NCBI GenBank assembly: GCA_020845895.1
Contig: JADLEX010000110.1
Location: forward strand, 1-64,000
Source of the DNA: Deltaproteobacteria bacterium
Lineage (GTDB): Bacteria > Lernaellota > Lernaellaia > JACKCT01
DNA length: 64,000 nucleotides
Reading direction: 5' to 3'
In this document: piece by piece, positions 7,398 to 17,095 of the stretch
How positions within the stretch are numbered: position 1 is the stretch's first letter
Layout: each line of letters starts with the position of its first letter
The notes under the pieces: model-generated
Seen by the model: the letters and a program-made list of their open reading frames with translations, nothing else
Database searches by the model: none
What the model was told of the DNA's origin: nothing
Translations under genes and position numbers: made by a program

Positions 7398-8989
7398 TCG
7401 CGCTCGAGCGTTTCGAACAGCCACTCGGTTCGTTCCCGCTCGCCGAGCCGCGCGTACGCGAGACCCAAGTAATAGGGAATGTACGGATCGTCGCGGATCT
7501 GCATCGCCTGTTCGTACGCGCTCACGGCGCGGCGATCATCGCCCGCGAGCGACCAATAGTTGCCCCAGCTTTGCGCGAGGACGCCGGATTCGGTCGGAGG
7601 TAACGACGGCGCAAGCCCCAGGTAGAACGCGATGAACAAGGACGTCGCGTACGCCGTCGCGTTTCGGATCGGAACGGACGGCGAGCAACCCACGATGGTC
7701 CAGACCGCCACGCCGGAGAGAATGAGGATGGCGGACGCCCACGGGTCCGGCAGCCCAAGCGTGTTCCCGGCTCCCACGCCGTTGAACAGCAGCGGCAGAG
7801 AGAACTCCCAAAGTGGATTTCGAATCTGCTCGAAAACCTGCGTCCACGTCGCGATGCCGACGGCCAGCAGCAGCGTGGAGACCATGCCCGCCGCCAGCGC
7901 GACACCCCGAAAGCGTGCGCCAAGGCTCGGAAGCCCGAGTGCCAGACCGAGAGCGAGCGGCGCGACGAGCGGCGTCAAATGACGCGGACCGAGGCAGGCG
8001 CTACCCGACGCCTCGAAGTAGCCGGACAGCACGACGACATACGCGAGCGTCATCCCCGCGAGAAACAGCGCGGGGCCACGATGAGTTTTCACGGCACGCA
8101 GCGCGCCCGCGAATCCCAACGCGGCGACCGGGCTCCAGAACAGCAGCCCCTTGGCGGGCGAGAACACGAGCAGAAACGCCGTCGAAAAGCTCGGCATTCC
8201 GATCCCGAAGAGCCCCTGCGACATCTTTTCGCGATAGAAATCGGAGTGCTCGAGGTGATAGCCGAATGTCAGCGGATCGCCGAACAGGGCCGCGTTGAAG
8301 TTCAGGATGATTGCGGCGGGGACCAATGCTCCGAACACGGCGAAGAGGGCGATGCGCGGCAAGCGTCGCTCAAACGTCATGAGATACACGCCCGCGCACG
8401 CGCCCATTACCGCCGTGGGATACTCCACGCAGATCGCAAGGCCGTAGCAAATCCCGGACGCCACGAGCGATGCGAGGCGGTCGTCCCGGCGATAATCGAG
8501 AAAGAAGACCGTGGCCCAGAAAACGAACAGAGCGCTCGGACCGTGGCCGTAGAGCATGGTGAAGTATGGCCACGCGGTGGTGCCGATGGTGAAGACGGTC
8601 ACGCACAAGCGGCGATCGAAGTCGCTCATGCCCGCGCGGGCGAGGCGGCGATTCCAAAACCACGCGGACAGCCACGTTGCGAGCGAGAGCGAAATCGTAC
8701 GCGCGAGGTGAAGCCCCCACCAGAAATCGTGCGTGACAAGACGCGCAAGCGCGACGAAGGGCACGAGCATCAGGCTCAGGCCCGGCGCTTTGTCCGTGTA
8801 CGCCTTGCCGTCCGCGACCGCGAGATCGGTCGTCTTCGCGGCGTAGGGGCCGAGGTCGAGCGTGCCCGCCTCGACGACGCGCAGCGCCGCGGCGTAACGC
8901 GACATGACGTTGACGCCCACGGAGCGATTCGCCGGCAAAACCAGCAGAATCGCAATGAACGCGAAGAGGAGGATGTCGGCCCGTTTCAC
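7301..8989 (-). CDS. Multi-pass GT-C-like membrane protein with C-terminal TPR
   Basis: A 562-residue protein with about 12 hydrophobic helices. The first luminal loop (AGTLDLGPYAAKTTDLAVADG, preceding KAPGLSL) matches the pattern of ArnT/PMT-like (GT39/GT83) transferases that take sugars from polyprenyl phosphate. Residues about 490-540 hold a TPR-like pair (NYWSLAGDDRRAVSAYEQA, then YYLGLAYARLGERERTEWL). The start is GTG at 8989, with ADILLFAFIAILLVLPANRS as first helix. Acceptor and donor unknown. The 3' end overlaps the neighbouring flippase-like gene by 97 bases on opposite strands, and both frames look real there. Confidence 0.72.
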   Translation of the reverse strand: MKRADILLFAFIAILLVLPANRSVGVNVMSRYAAALRVVEAGTLDLGPYAAKTTDLAVADGKAYTDKAPGLSLMLVPFVALARLVTHDFWWGLHLARTISLSLATWLSAWFWNRRLARAGMSDFDRRLCVTVFTIGTTAWPYFTMLYGHGPSALFVFWATVFFLDYRRDDRLASLVASGICYGLAICVEYPTAVMGACAGVYLMTFERRLPRIALFAVFGALVPAAIILNFNAALFGDPLTFGYHLEHSDFYREKMSQGLFGIGMPSFSTAFLLVFSPAKGLLFWSPVAALGFAGALRAVKTHRGPALFLAGMTLAYVVVLSGYFEASGSACLGPRHLTPLVAPLALGLALGLPSLGARFRGVALAAGMVSTLLLAVGIATWTQVFEQIRNPLWEFSLPLLFNGVGAGNTLGLPDPWASAILILSGVAVWTIVGCSPSVPIRNATAYATSLFIAFYLGLAPSLPPTESGVLAQSWGNYWSLAGDDRRAVSAYEQAMQIRDDPYIPYYLGLAYARLGERERTEWLFETLERDYPGFLSERTSERQSQAAMTNATDSQTVNQMR

Positions 8990-9074
8990 GCCGCCCGCCG
9001 TATGAGGAGCAGGTCGGAACTTAGCACAGCCGCGCCGCTTGTTTAACGCCGCGCCCAGATGTCAATATCGCGCC

Positions 9075-11180
9075 GTGCCGTCACTCCTGGCTTTGGCAAA
9101 ATCGCTCGCGCTCATCGCGCCGCTCGCGTGGGCCGCACACGAATTCGCGCGACGCGCGACTCGCCGGGCATCGCCCGTCGAACGCGCCACCGCCGCGATG
9201 GTCGTGTTCCACGCGCTCGCGGTGGCCGGGGCGGGAGTGCTCGGCTTCGCGGGCCTGCTCACCTACGCCGCCCTGCAAGCCACTTCGATCTCGTCGGCGT
9301 GCATCGCGCTGGCGTTGCGTCGGTTCGCCCCCACGCAGCCGACTCCGGATTCAAACGACAGTCCGACCGCAAGAGGGATCCCGATCGGCGACGCCATGCT
9401 CCTCGCGACGGGCGTGACAGCGATTGCCGGCGCGTTTTTCGCCTCGATGCCGCACCCGGCTTTCGATTACGACGCGCTGACCTATCATTTGCACTTTCCG
9501 GTGCAGTGGCTGAACGCGGGACGAATATTTCTCATCGAAACGCCGTTCGGCGACGCCGCGCCCGAATACGCACCCGCGAACGGCAGCCTATGGTTCGCGT
9601 GGCTGATGGCTCCCTGGCGCGAAGGGTCCTGGCCCGCGGCGCGGTTTGCGTTTGCGGGCTTCGACGCACTCGCGAGGTTCGGACAACTCCCCTTCGCCGC
9701 GCTTCTTGCCGCGTCGGTCGCCCTGCTGGCCGAGACGCTGACCGGAACTCGCGATCACACCGCGCGCCCCGCCGCGCTCGCGATCCTCATGCCGTGGGTC
9801 GTGTGGCAAAGCGCGACGCCGGGCGTCGACCTGATTTTCAGCGCCTGCCTCGTCGCCGCGATCGCCTTCGGTGCGCGGTACGCGCTTTTGCGATCATCCG
9901 GCTCGGCGCTGCTGTGCGGCATGTCGATCGGCCTCGTGGTCGGAACGAAGTTCGTCGGTCTCGCGTGCCTGCCGATTGTGCTGGGCGCCATCGTTGCATG
10001 GAATGGTCCCAGGAAACCGTGCGCGGCGGACATCGCGAACTTCGCCGTCGCCGCGCTGGCGCTCGGCGCTCCTTGGTACATTCGTAATTGGATCGTCGCC
10101 GGAAACCCGCTCTTTCCCGCGCACGTCGACATCGTGGGTATCGAATTTTTCGGGGGGGCTTACACCCGTGACGCGATGGCGCGCAGCATCTTTCACGTTC
10201 CCAACGTCGGCGCGGCGCTCGTCGTCGCGGCGCACACGTTCGGATATCCATTGTTCTTCCTCGCCATTGCGTGCTGGGTACGCACAATTTCGGCCGCGCG
10301 AAGTTCTCAAACGTGGCTCGTCGTTGTTCTTGCGATTCCCGCCGCGTTCATCTGGCATTTCATCGCCGTCCCTTACAGCTCGCAGAACCGTTTTCTGATC
10401 TGGGTCGCGGCGCTCGCCTTCGTGCCGACGGCGTTCTCGGCGAACACCCGCCGAGCGGTGCCATTCGGACTCCTGGTGATCGCCGCCGTGATGGCACAGT
10501 CGTTCTGGCCTGAAACCGCGACGACGATGTGGAACACGCCGGTTGTCTTCGCCGGCCATTTTCGCGTCGATTCCATCCTCGCGCTGACCGCCGCGTGGGC
10601 GTGTTTTGTCGCGGCGATTTTCGCGGCGCCGTATTCACGCATGCCGCAGGTGTCCATGATCGGCGCGCGCCTGGTCGCCCTCGCGGCCGGAATCGTTTTT
10701 ATCGCGGTTGCGGGAGGCGCCGTGCGAGTCCCGATGTCCTCGCTGCGCGAGTTGCCGCTCGACGCCTACGCGCGCATTTGGGCGGAGAATCCGGAGTGCG
10801 TGGCGTATGCAGGACGCAATCGACCATTGCATCTCGCGGGACGCAACGGACGCACCCGCGTGACGTGGATTCCGGTGGATGGTCGCGACGACCTCGCGTT
10901 CCACGACGTGGTGCGCGCGATCGGGCCGAACCACGATCGAGACAAAGCCGCATGGCGCTATTCGTCGCCGGATCGCGTCGGTTGGCTTGCCGCCCTGCGG
11001 CGTTCCGGAGCGAGGTGGCTGTTCATCGAACCGCTCGGCCTTGAGGAACGCGCGTATCTCGGATACGACGAGCAGGGATTCCCCGTCGAACGAAGCTGGG
11101 CCCGCGAGCGGCCGGATGTCTTCGAACCGGTGCTCGTGAGCGAACGATACGAACTCTATCGGGTGCGTGGATCGTCTTGA
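9075..11180 (+). CDS. GT39-like multi-pass membrane glycosyltransferase
   Basis: About 701 residues with some 12-13 membrane helices and a soluble C-terminal domain of about 180 residues. The first long loop contains FDYDALTYHLHFPVQWLNAG followed by EYAPANGSLWF, the Asp/His/Tyr pattern common in predicted GT-C transferases that use polyprenyl-phosphate sugars. The GTG at 9075 starts the hydrophobic N-terminus directly; an in-frame TTG at 9039 would add 12 polar residues. Neither has a strong ribosome site. It opens a plus-strand run of four genes with overlapping stops and starts. Donor and acceptor cannot be told. Confidence 0.75.
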   Translation: MPSLLALAKSLALIAPLAWAAHEFARRATRRASPVERATAAMVVFHALAVAGAGVLGFAGLLTYAALQATSISSACIALALRRFAPTQPTPDSNDSPTARGIPIGDAMLLATGVTAIAGAFFASMPHPAFDYDALTYHLHFPVQWLNAGRIFLIETPFGDAAPEYAPANGSLWFAWLMAPWREGSWPAARFAFAGFDALARFGQLPFAALLAASVALLAETLTGTRDHTARPAALAILMPWVVWQSATPGVDLIFSACLVAAIAFGARYALLRSSGSALLCGMSIGLVVGTKFVGLACLPIVLGAIVAWNGPRKPCAADIANFAVAALALGAPWYIRNWIVAGNPLFPAHVDIVGIEFFGGAYTRDAMARSIFHVPNVGAALVVAAHTFGYPLFFLAIACWVRTISAARSSQTWLVVVLAIPAAFIWHFIAVPYSSQNRFLIWVAALAFVPTAFSANTRRAVPFGLLVIAAVMAQSFWPETATTMWNTPVVFAGHFRVDSILALTAAWACFVAAIFAAPYSRMPQVSMIGARLVALAAGIVFIAVAGGAVRVPMSSLRELPLDAYARIWAENPECVAYAGRNRPLHLAGRNGRTRVTWIPVDGRDDLAFHDVVRAIGPNHDRDKAAWRYSSPDRVGWLAALRRSGARWLFIEPLGLEERAYLGYDEQGFPVERSWARERPDVFEPVLVSERYELYRVRGSS

Positions 11181-13078
11181 TGCATACGCGGCGGAAAGCG
11201 CATCCTTTCGCGAACGCGCGAACGCGCCGGGCTCTCGCGGCGGCGGCGTTTCTGGTCCCGTTCGCGCTCTACCTCGCGGGGCTTTGCCCCACCATCCACC
11301 TCGGCGACTCGGGCGAGCTCGCCACCGCCACGGCCACGCTCTCGGTTCCCCACGTTCCTGGCTATCCCGTCATGACGCAGGCGGGATTCGCGCTGTCGCG
11401 CGCGCCGATCGGATCGCTCGCGTTCCGCGCGAATCTGTATTCCGCGCTGTGCGGCGCGCTGGCGTGCTGGCTCGTGTTTCTGCTTCTGTCCGATCTCGGC
11501 GCGCGACCCGCAGGGTCGTTCGCGCTCGCGGTCGCCTTCGGCGCGGCGCACACGGTGATGGAGGAAAGCCTCAAAATTCGCGCCTATCCGCTGAACGCCG
11601 CCTTCGCCGCGTTCATGCTGTGGCGGGCGCTGCGCTGGCGGGTGACCGGCGATCGCCGCGAGCTGTTCCTCATCGCGTTCGCCGGGGCGCTGGGACTTGG
11701 AAATCATCAGATCGTGCTCGCGGCCGGAGTCGCGCCCGCGGCGATCCTTGTCGCCAATTGGCGAAGGCTACGCCCGCGGGATGCGGCAACCATGCTCGCC
11801 CTCGGCGTCGTCGGGTTGTCCGTTTACGCTTACCTGCCGCTGCGAGCGATGGCCGGGCCCGTGCTGAATTGGGGCGACCCGTATAACGCCGAGCGCTTTT
11901 TCGCCGCGCTGACGCAACAGCAGTACGCGCATAAGATGATGTCACCCGATTGGACGCCGAAGCTGCGCATGGCGGGGATGATTCTTCGCAGTCTGGTCAC
12001 GGAGGTGGGCGCACCGGTCTTTGCGCTCGGCATCATCGGCGCGACCCGCCTCGCGAAATCCGACCGCGCCCTGCTCGCCGGGCTCGTCGGCGTCGTGCTC
12101 GCGACGATCGCGCTGCGCGTGAACTACATCGGCCAAGACGAATTCCATCAGGTGCTGCGCTACACAACCTGCTGTACGCTCATGGTCGTAGTCGCCGCGG
12201 CCTTCGGTTTGCGGGAGATCTTCGCCCGATCGCGACCGGTTTTCGCGCTCACTCTCGCGGCGCTCGCGGCAGTCTACCCCATCGCGGTGAATTTTCCCGC
12301 GGTGAATGCCTCCCGCCATCGTGTCGGCGAAGACTTCGCCAAAGCTTCGCTCGCCTGGCCCGAACACGGCTACGCGCTCGCCGTGGGCGGCGACAACAAC
12401 GTTTTTCCCCTCTGGTTCTACCAGCGCGTCGAGCGATACCGACAGGATGTCGTCCTCCTCCCTCGCTCGGGCTTCGATACCGACTGGATTCAGGCCGAGG
12501 TCGCGCTCGCCCTGCCCTTCGGAACCGACCTTCTGCGTGCGGCCTACCGTACCGTGCCATTCCCCGTGTTCTACTCGACCGTCGAGAACCTTCGGGAAGC
12601 CGGTGTCCCCGTCTACTCGCAGTTTTCCACGACCTCCGATCCGGTCGAGGCGGACATTTGGACTGACTGGAACGCACGCGGCCTGATCGAGCCGTGCGGA
12701 CTCGGTTTCCGCATCGACGGCGGTCCATGCGACGACACGATCTGGCGTCGATTGCCGATGTCGGCCTATGTCGATCCCGCGATTCCCCGCGATCACCACA
12801 CGCGGTCGTTGCTGGACAATGTGGTCCATCATCAGTTGCTCCGCACGCAGTCCGCCCGCCGCGCGGGTGATCCCGACACCGCCCTGGCCGCCGCGCGAAT
12901 CGCGGTCGCCGCGCTGCCCGATGACGCGCGTGCGGCACTCACCGTGTACGTGACGCTGCTCGACATGGGGCGGATCGACGAATCCAACTCACTGGCTGAC
13001 GACTTGATGGAACAATTCGGCGAGGACGCGAAGGTTCAGGCCGTGCTGCGCGCCGGCGCGCACGGAGCTCAGCCGTGA
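11180..13078 (+). CDS. DUF2723-type protein O-mannosyltransferase-like membrane protein
   Basis: 632 residues. The N-terminal region LYLAGLCPTIHLGDSGELA followed by VPHVPGYPVMTQAG is the hallmark of DUF2723 (GT117-like) proteins, predicted GT-C enzymes using lipid-linked sugars. About ten membrane helices are followed by a soluble C-terminal part (residues about 385-632) with SLAWPEHGYALAVGGDNN and helical TPR-like ends. The ATG at 11180 shares its A with the stop of the previous gene (TGATG), and its own stop overlaps the next start (GTGA), so translation is probably coupled. Confidence 0.8.
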   Translation: MHTRRKAHPFANARTRRALAAAAFLVPFALYLAGLCPTIHLGDSGELATATATLSVPHVPGYPVMTQAGFALSRAPIGSLAFRANLYSALCGALACWLVFLLLSDLGARPAGSFALAVAFGAAHTVMEESLKIRAYPLNAAFAAFMLWRALRWRVTGDRRELFLIAFAGALGLGNHQIVLAAGVAPAAILVANWRRLRPRDAATMLALGVVGLSVYAYLPLRAMAGPVLNWGDPYNAERFFAALTQQQYAHKMMSPDWTPKLRMAGMILRSLVTEVGAPVFALGIIGATRLAKSDRALLAGLVGVVLATIALRVNYIGQDEFHQVLRYTTCCTLMVVVAAAFGLREIFARSRPVFALTLAALAAVYPIAVNFPAVNASRHRVGEDFAKASLAWPEHGYALAVGGDNNVFPLWFYQRVERYRQDVVLLPRSGFDTDWIQAEVALALPFGTDLLRAAYRTVPFPVFYSTVENLREAGVPVYSQFSTTSDPVEADIWTDWNARGLIEPCGLGFRIDGGPCDDTIWRRLPMSAYVDPAIPRDHHTRSLLDNVVHHQLLRTQSARRAGDPDTALAAARIAVAALPDDARAALTVYVTLLDMGRIDESNSLADDLMEQFGEDAKVQAVLRAGAHGAQP

Positions 13079-14769
13079 CCACGGACACGCGCCCGAAGAG
13101 GTCGAACCCGGCGATCGTCGGCGCGTTCGTCATCCTCTGCGTGTGCTTCGCGACGTATGCGACGACGCTGCAACGTCCGTTTTTCTTTGACGACATTCCC
13201 TTCATTGTCGGCGAAACCACCCAACGCGATCTCGCCAACATCGGGTCGTTTTTCATCGCCGACCAGCATTTGCTCTATCGCCCCGTGCGCTCCGTGGCCT
13301 ACACGCTGATGCACGCGGGGTTCGGCCTCGATCCGGTCCCTTACCGCGTTGTCGCGATCGCGTTGCATGCGCTGTGCTGCATCCTGATCGCGGCGATCGC
13401 GATCGAGTCGGGCCTGGGCGCGGGCGCGGCGCTGCTCGCGGGACTCGTCTTCGCGCTGCACCCCGTCCACGCCGACCGCGTCGCGAATACGACCGCCGCT
13501 TTCGATCTCGTCGGGCTCGCGCTCGGCTACGCCGGTCTTTTCGGTCTCATCCGATACGCCCGGTACGGCTCACGCCGGGCATGGGGGTTTGGTGCTTTGG
13601 CGCTGGCGGCGGGCCTGCTCGGCAGCGAGGAATGCGTGACGATTTTCGCGCTGTTCCTGGCGTGGTGGTGGACCGTGGGACGCGATGCACCCGGAAGGCA
13701 TGTGTCCCTGGCCGCTATCGTCGCGTTCGTCGTGACCGTCGGCTACCTCGTCGCGCGTACGCTCGTTCTCGGTCAGATCGCGCGCACCGGCATCGCGCCT
13801 GTTCCCGGCATTTTCGAGCGACTTTCGGCAGGCGCCATCGCTTGGTGGTACGGCGCGCTCAAGATCGCGTTTCCTTTCTCACTCCGGCCCGCATACGGAT
13901 TCACGGTCGAATCCGCGCCGCACGCGCTGCTGTTTGCCGCCATTCCCGCGTGGGCGATTCTCATGCGGGCCATCTGGCGCGGTCGCGAGCGGCGTGGGTT
14001 ACCGGCCTTCGCCATTCTCTGGGCCGTCGTGGCCTTCGCCCCTTTCGCGCAGATCATCCCGACCGACACGGTCATGGCCGAGCGCTATTTCTATTCGCCG
14101 CTGGCGGGCGCGGCGCTCTTGGCCGGATGGGCTTACGATCGCGGGCGGCACGATGTCGCATCGCCGGCGCGCACGCTCGCGAATATCCTCGTCGTCACCG
14201 GACTCGTCGCGATGGCACTGGCTTCGGCGCATCGCGGATACGTGTGGGCCGACGAGTCTCGCCTGTGGGCCGACGCGTACTCGAAGGACGACCGCGCGGC
14301 GATTACCGTGCTGAACCATGCCAACGCCCTGAAGGATGCCGGTCGGCCGGACGACGCCTGCGAACTGTATCCCCGCGCGATCGCCCTCGATCCCTTCCGC
14401 CACGAGCCGCTCGTCGGCTTCGGTGATTGCCTCGTTCGTCGGGGAGACGTGGAGGGCGCTATCGAGGTGTATCAAAAGGCCAATGAGATGGCCCCCGGAG
14501 CGCGAGGGCCGCTGGAGGGATTGTGTCAGGCGCTCGCGATGAGCGACCGGTTCGATCCCGCCGCCGAATGCGCCCGCCGCCTCGTCGAAATCGACCCCGA
14601 TTCGCTTGTGGGGCCATATGTCCTTGGCTATAGTGCGTGGCGTCAAGGCCGCTTGGAAGACGCCCGGAACGCCCTCGAAGCTGCCGCACGTTCGCCGCGA
14701 GGGCCGAAGAAAACGGCGAACGCGGCGGTCGAACTGCTGGCACGAATCAATCTGGACCGGACCCCATGA
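13075..14769 (+). CDS. Membrane protein with C-terminal TPR repeats (Tmtc-like)
   Basis: 564 residues: about 11 membrane helices (residues 15-395), then tetratricopeptide repeats (about 400-560) such as AITVLNHANALKDAGRPDDA and LGYSAWRQGRLEDARNALEA. The first loop has RPFFFDDIPFIVGETTQRDL and the second HPVHADRVANTTAAFDLVG, the pattern of Tmtc/PMT-like proteins. Such proteins combine GT-C membrane cores with TPR scaffolds. The start is GTG at 13075, overlapping the previous TGA by four bases; the stop overlaps the GT2 start (ATGA). Role inferred as envelope or protein glycosylation. Confidence 0.78.
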   Translation: MTTDTRPKRSNPAIVGAFVILCVCFATYATTLQRPFFFDDIPFIVGETTQRDLANIGSFFIADQHLLYRPVRSVAYTLMHAGFGLDPVPYRVVAIALHALCCILIAAIAIESGLGAGAALLAGLVFALHPVHADRVANTTAAFDLVGLALGYAGLFGLIRYARYGSRRAWGFGALALAAGLLGSEECVTIFALFLAWWWTVGRDAPGRHVSLAAIVAFVVTVGYLVARTLVLGQIARTGIAPVPGIFERLSAGAIAWWYGALKIAFPFSLRPAYGFTVESAPHALLFAAIPAWAILMRAIWRGRERRGLPAFAILWAVVAFAPFAQIIPTDTVMAERYFYSPLAGAALLAGWAYDRGRHDVASPARTLANILVVTGLVAMALASAHRGYVWADESRLWADAYSKDDRAAITVLNHANALKDAGRPDDACELYPRAIALDPFRHEPLVGFGDCLVRRGDVEGAIEVYQKANEMAPGARGPLEGLCQALAMSDRFDPAAECARRLVEIDPDSLVGPYVLGYSAWRQGRLEDARNALEAAARSPRGPKKTANAAVELLARINLDRTP

Positions 14770-15449
14770 AGCTCTCCGTCATCATGCCCGTGTTCAACGA
14801 ACGCACCACGATCGAGGAGATCGTCGGGCAGGTGCTCGCCATTCCGCGCGACAAGGAACTCATCATCGTGGACGACGGCAGCACCGACGGTACGCGCGAC
14901 ATTCTTCGCGAACGTATCGAAGGGCTCCCCGGCGTCAAGGTCGTCTATCACGCGCGCAATCAAGGCAAGGGCGCGGCGATTCGCACGGGCCAGGCGCACA
15001 TCGCGGGAGACATCACGGTCATTCAGGACGCCGACCTCGAGTATGACCCACGCGACTTCGAGACGCTGCTGGAGCCAATCATCGAGAAGCGCGCGGACGT
15101 GGTGTACGGGTCCCGGTTTCTCGGGCGTCACCGCGCGTTCCTGTTCTGGCACTACCTCGGCAATCGCTTCCTCACGTTCGTGACGAACGTCCTCTACAAC
15201 ACGATGCTCACGGACATGGAGACCTGCTACAAGGCGTTCCGTTCCGAGGTTTTCAAGTCGATTCACATCCGCTCGAACCGTTTCGAGTTCGAGCCCGAGA
15301 TCACCGCCAAGGTCTTCAAGAGCGGCTGCCGCGTGTTCGAGGTCCCGGTCAGCTATGCCGGGCGCGACTACGTCGAGGGGAAGAAGATCACGTGGAAGGA
15401 CGGCTTCGGCGCGGTGTGGACGCTCATCAAGTACCGGTTCATCGACTGA
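14766..15449 (+). CDS. GT2 glycosyltransferase, dolichyl/polyprenyl-phosphate sugar synthase-like
   Basis: 227 residues with a complete GT-A fold and no C-terminal membrane anchor. SVIMPVFNERTTIEEIV is the nucleotide-binding strand, LIIVDDGSTDGTRDIL the first acidic motif, and VIQDADLEYDP the DxD-like metal motif; KGAAIRTG and GSRFLGRH follow as in DPM1/AglJ-like enzymes. It probably moves a sugar from a nucleotide donor to undecaprenyl or similar phosphate, making the donor used by the GT-C proteins encoded just upstream. The ATG at 14766 overlaps the preceding stop as ATGA, so a downstream-extended frame beginning near 14637 is rejected. Confidence 0.92.
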   Translation: MKLSVIMPVFNERTTIEEIVGQVLAIPRDKELIIVDDGSTDGTRDILRERIEGLPGVKVVYHARNQGKGAAIRTGQAHIAGDITVIQDADLEYDPRDFETLLEPIIEKRADVVYGSRFLGRHRAFLFWHYLGNRFLTFVTNVLYNTMLTDMETCYKAFRSEVFKSIHIRSNRFEFEPEITAKVFKSGCRVFEVPVSYAGRDYVEGKKITWKDGFGAVWTLIKYRFID

Positions 15450-15577
15450 TCGCCCCGCCGTATTCGGCACGCAACCGCGCGATAAAGCGGCTATTCTTAC
15501 ATCGGCGGCGACTCGCTTCGTGCGATAAATCCTGATATGTTTATCAACCTGGTCGCTTCGGCCCGGAGGTTTCGCAC

Positions 15578-16993
15578 GTGCGTGTGTTGATCTTGTTCCC
15601 CTCCATGGACATCGAATGGGAACGCGTGAAGGCATACGAAGCCAACGTGCGCCGTCCCTCGCTCGGACTCGGCTACCTGATGGCTATCCTGCGCAAAGCA
15701 GGGATCGAGTTCACTTACATGGACATGGTCGCTAAGAGGCTGGCTCTGCGGGACGTGGTCGAGGAACTCAAGGCCGGCGCGTACACCACCGTCGCACTCC
15801 ACGCGAACAGCTCCACGAAGGACGACGTCTGCCGCATCATCGCCGCCGTGCGCGAACACACGGGCGCAAAGACGTTGATTGGCGGTCCCGGCGGCGTTCG
15901 CGGGCGCGAATTCATGGAGGCGGGCGCGGACTGCGTGTGCGTGGGCGAGGCGGAAGCGCGATTCGTGCCGATCCTGCGGGCACTTCACGGTGACGGCGAG
16001 CTCGGCGAGATCCTCGGGATTCTCTATCACAACGCCGCAGGGGAGATCGTCGAAACGGCCGATGCGGGTTTCATCGAGGACCTCGACGCCGTCCCGTTTC
16101 CGTGGCGGCCCCGGGAATTCGTTCCGCTCTTCGGCGAGCCCGTGAACCCGGCGGTGACGGGCACCTACATCAGCCTGATCGCCTCGCGCGGCTGTCCGTA
16201 CAAGTGCACGTTTTGCTACGCCCACCAAGTGTGGGAGCACAAGGTCCGCTTCCGCTCGCCCGACAACGTGCTCGACGAGATGGCGCACGAGCAGGCCAAC
16301 TGGCCCGACGCCTACTTCACGTTCGTCGATGACGTTTGGGGCCTCGAAAACGAGTGGGCGATCGAGTTCTGTCGCAAGAAGATCGAACGCGGGCTCACCT
16401 TCAAATGGATGTGCATCATCCATCCGCTCAGCTTCGGCCGGCGGCGCGCCGAGATCATGGAACTCATGGCGCGCGCGGGCTGCAACTGTATCAGCTACGG
16501 TGCACAGTCGTCGGACCCCGGCATCCTCAAGGCGATCCAGAGGTCGCCCAAGGAACCCGGGGAGCTCGCCGAAGCCATCGCGCTTTGCCGCCGGCACGAC
16601 ATCCTGTCGATCGTGACGTGGATTTTCGGTCTCCCCGGCGAAACGCACGACACCGTGAAGACAAGCATCGCCTGGTGCCTGAAGCACCGGCCGCATCTTG
16701 CCGACTTTCATCCGCTCTACGTGATCCCGGGGACGGCGCTGGAAAAGCAATACGGCGCCGGGCCGTGCACGGTCCTGACGCCGCAGGAAGTCGAAATGGC
16801 CTGCGCCACGGGCTTCCGCAAGTTCTACACGCGGCCCTACACCGCGTGGCAACTCGCGAGCTTCATCCTGCGCAAAAATCCGCGTTACATTCTGCGCATG
16901 GGCACGCCGATCAAGCGCCTCGTCATCCACGCCATCAATCAGGAAAAGACCCTGCCGGGTCACGAGCCCGCCCAGCAGCCCGCGACGACCTGA
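15578..16993 (+). CDS. B12-binding domain radical SAM protein
   Basis: 471 residues. Residues 1-145 form a cobalamin-binding-like Rossmann domain (LGLGYLMAILRKAGIEFTYM, TLIGGPGGVRGREFMEAGAD). The radical SAM domain begins near residue 190; Cys206, Cys210 and Cys213 (SRGCPYKCTFCY) bind the [4Fe-4S] cluster. It resembles the BchE/HpnP/HpnR class that methylates or rearranges unactivated carbons, but the substrate cannot be read from sequence. The GTG at 15578 has CGGAGG about ten bases upstream. A short inverted repeat (GATAAA, ten bases, TTTATC) lies in the leader just before it. A long antisense open frame across this gene is judged a shadow. Confidence 0.88.
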   Translation: MRVLILFPSMDIEWERVKAYEANVRRPSLGLGYLMAILRKAGIEFTYMDMVAKRLALRDVVEELKAGAYTTVALHANSSTKDDVCRIIAAVREHTGAKTLIGGPGGVRGREFMEAGADCVCVGEAEARFVPILRALHGDGELGEILGILYHNAAGEIVETADAGFIEDLDAVPFPWRPREFVPLFGEPVNPAVTGTYISLIASRGCPYKCTFCYAHQVWEHKVRFRSPDNVLDEMAHEQANWPDAYFTFVDDVWGLENEWAIEFCRKKIERGLTFKWMCIIHPLSFGRRRAEIMELMARAGCNCISYGAQSSDPGILKAIQRSPKEPGELAEAIALCRRHDILSIVTWIFGLPGETHDTVKTSIAWCLKHRPHLADFHPLYVIPGTALEKQYGAGPCTVLTPQEVEMACATGFRKFYTRPYTAWQLASFILRKNPRYILRMGTPIKRLVIHAINQEKTLPGHEPAQQPATT

Positions 16994-17027
16994 ACCGGAC
17001 GCGCGCGCCTTCCACCGCGGGCGCGTG

Positions 17028-17056
17028 TTGTTCGGTCCATGGCGCTGTGACATAAT
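17028..17056 (+). promoter_or_regulatory. Predicted sigma70 promoter for the LolA-like gene
   Basis: TTGTTC (17028-17033) and CATAAT (17051-17056) are 17 bases apart. A start near 17063 would give a leader of about 33 bases before the ATG at 17096, which has CTTGGAG as a ribosome site. Confidence 0.5.
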
Positions 17057-17095
17057 CCGCGCGCTCCGTTCCGTCGATTCTCCTTGGAGTTTCCC

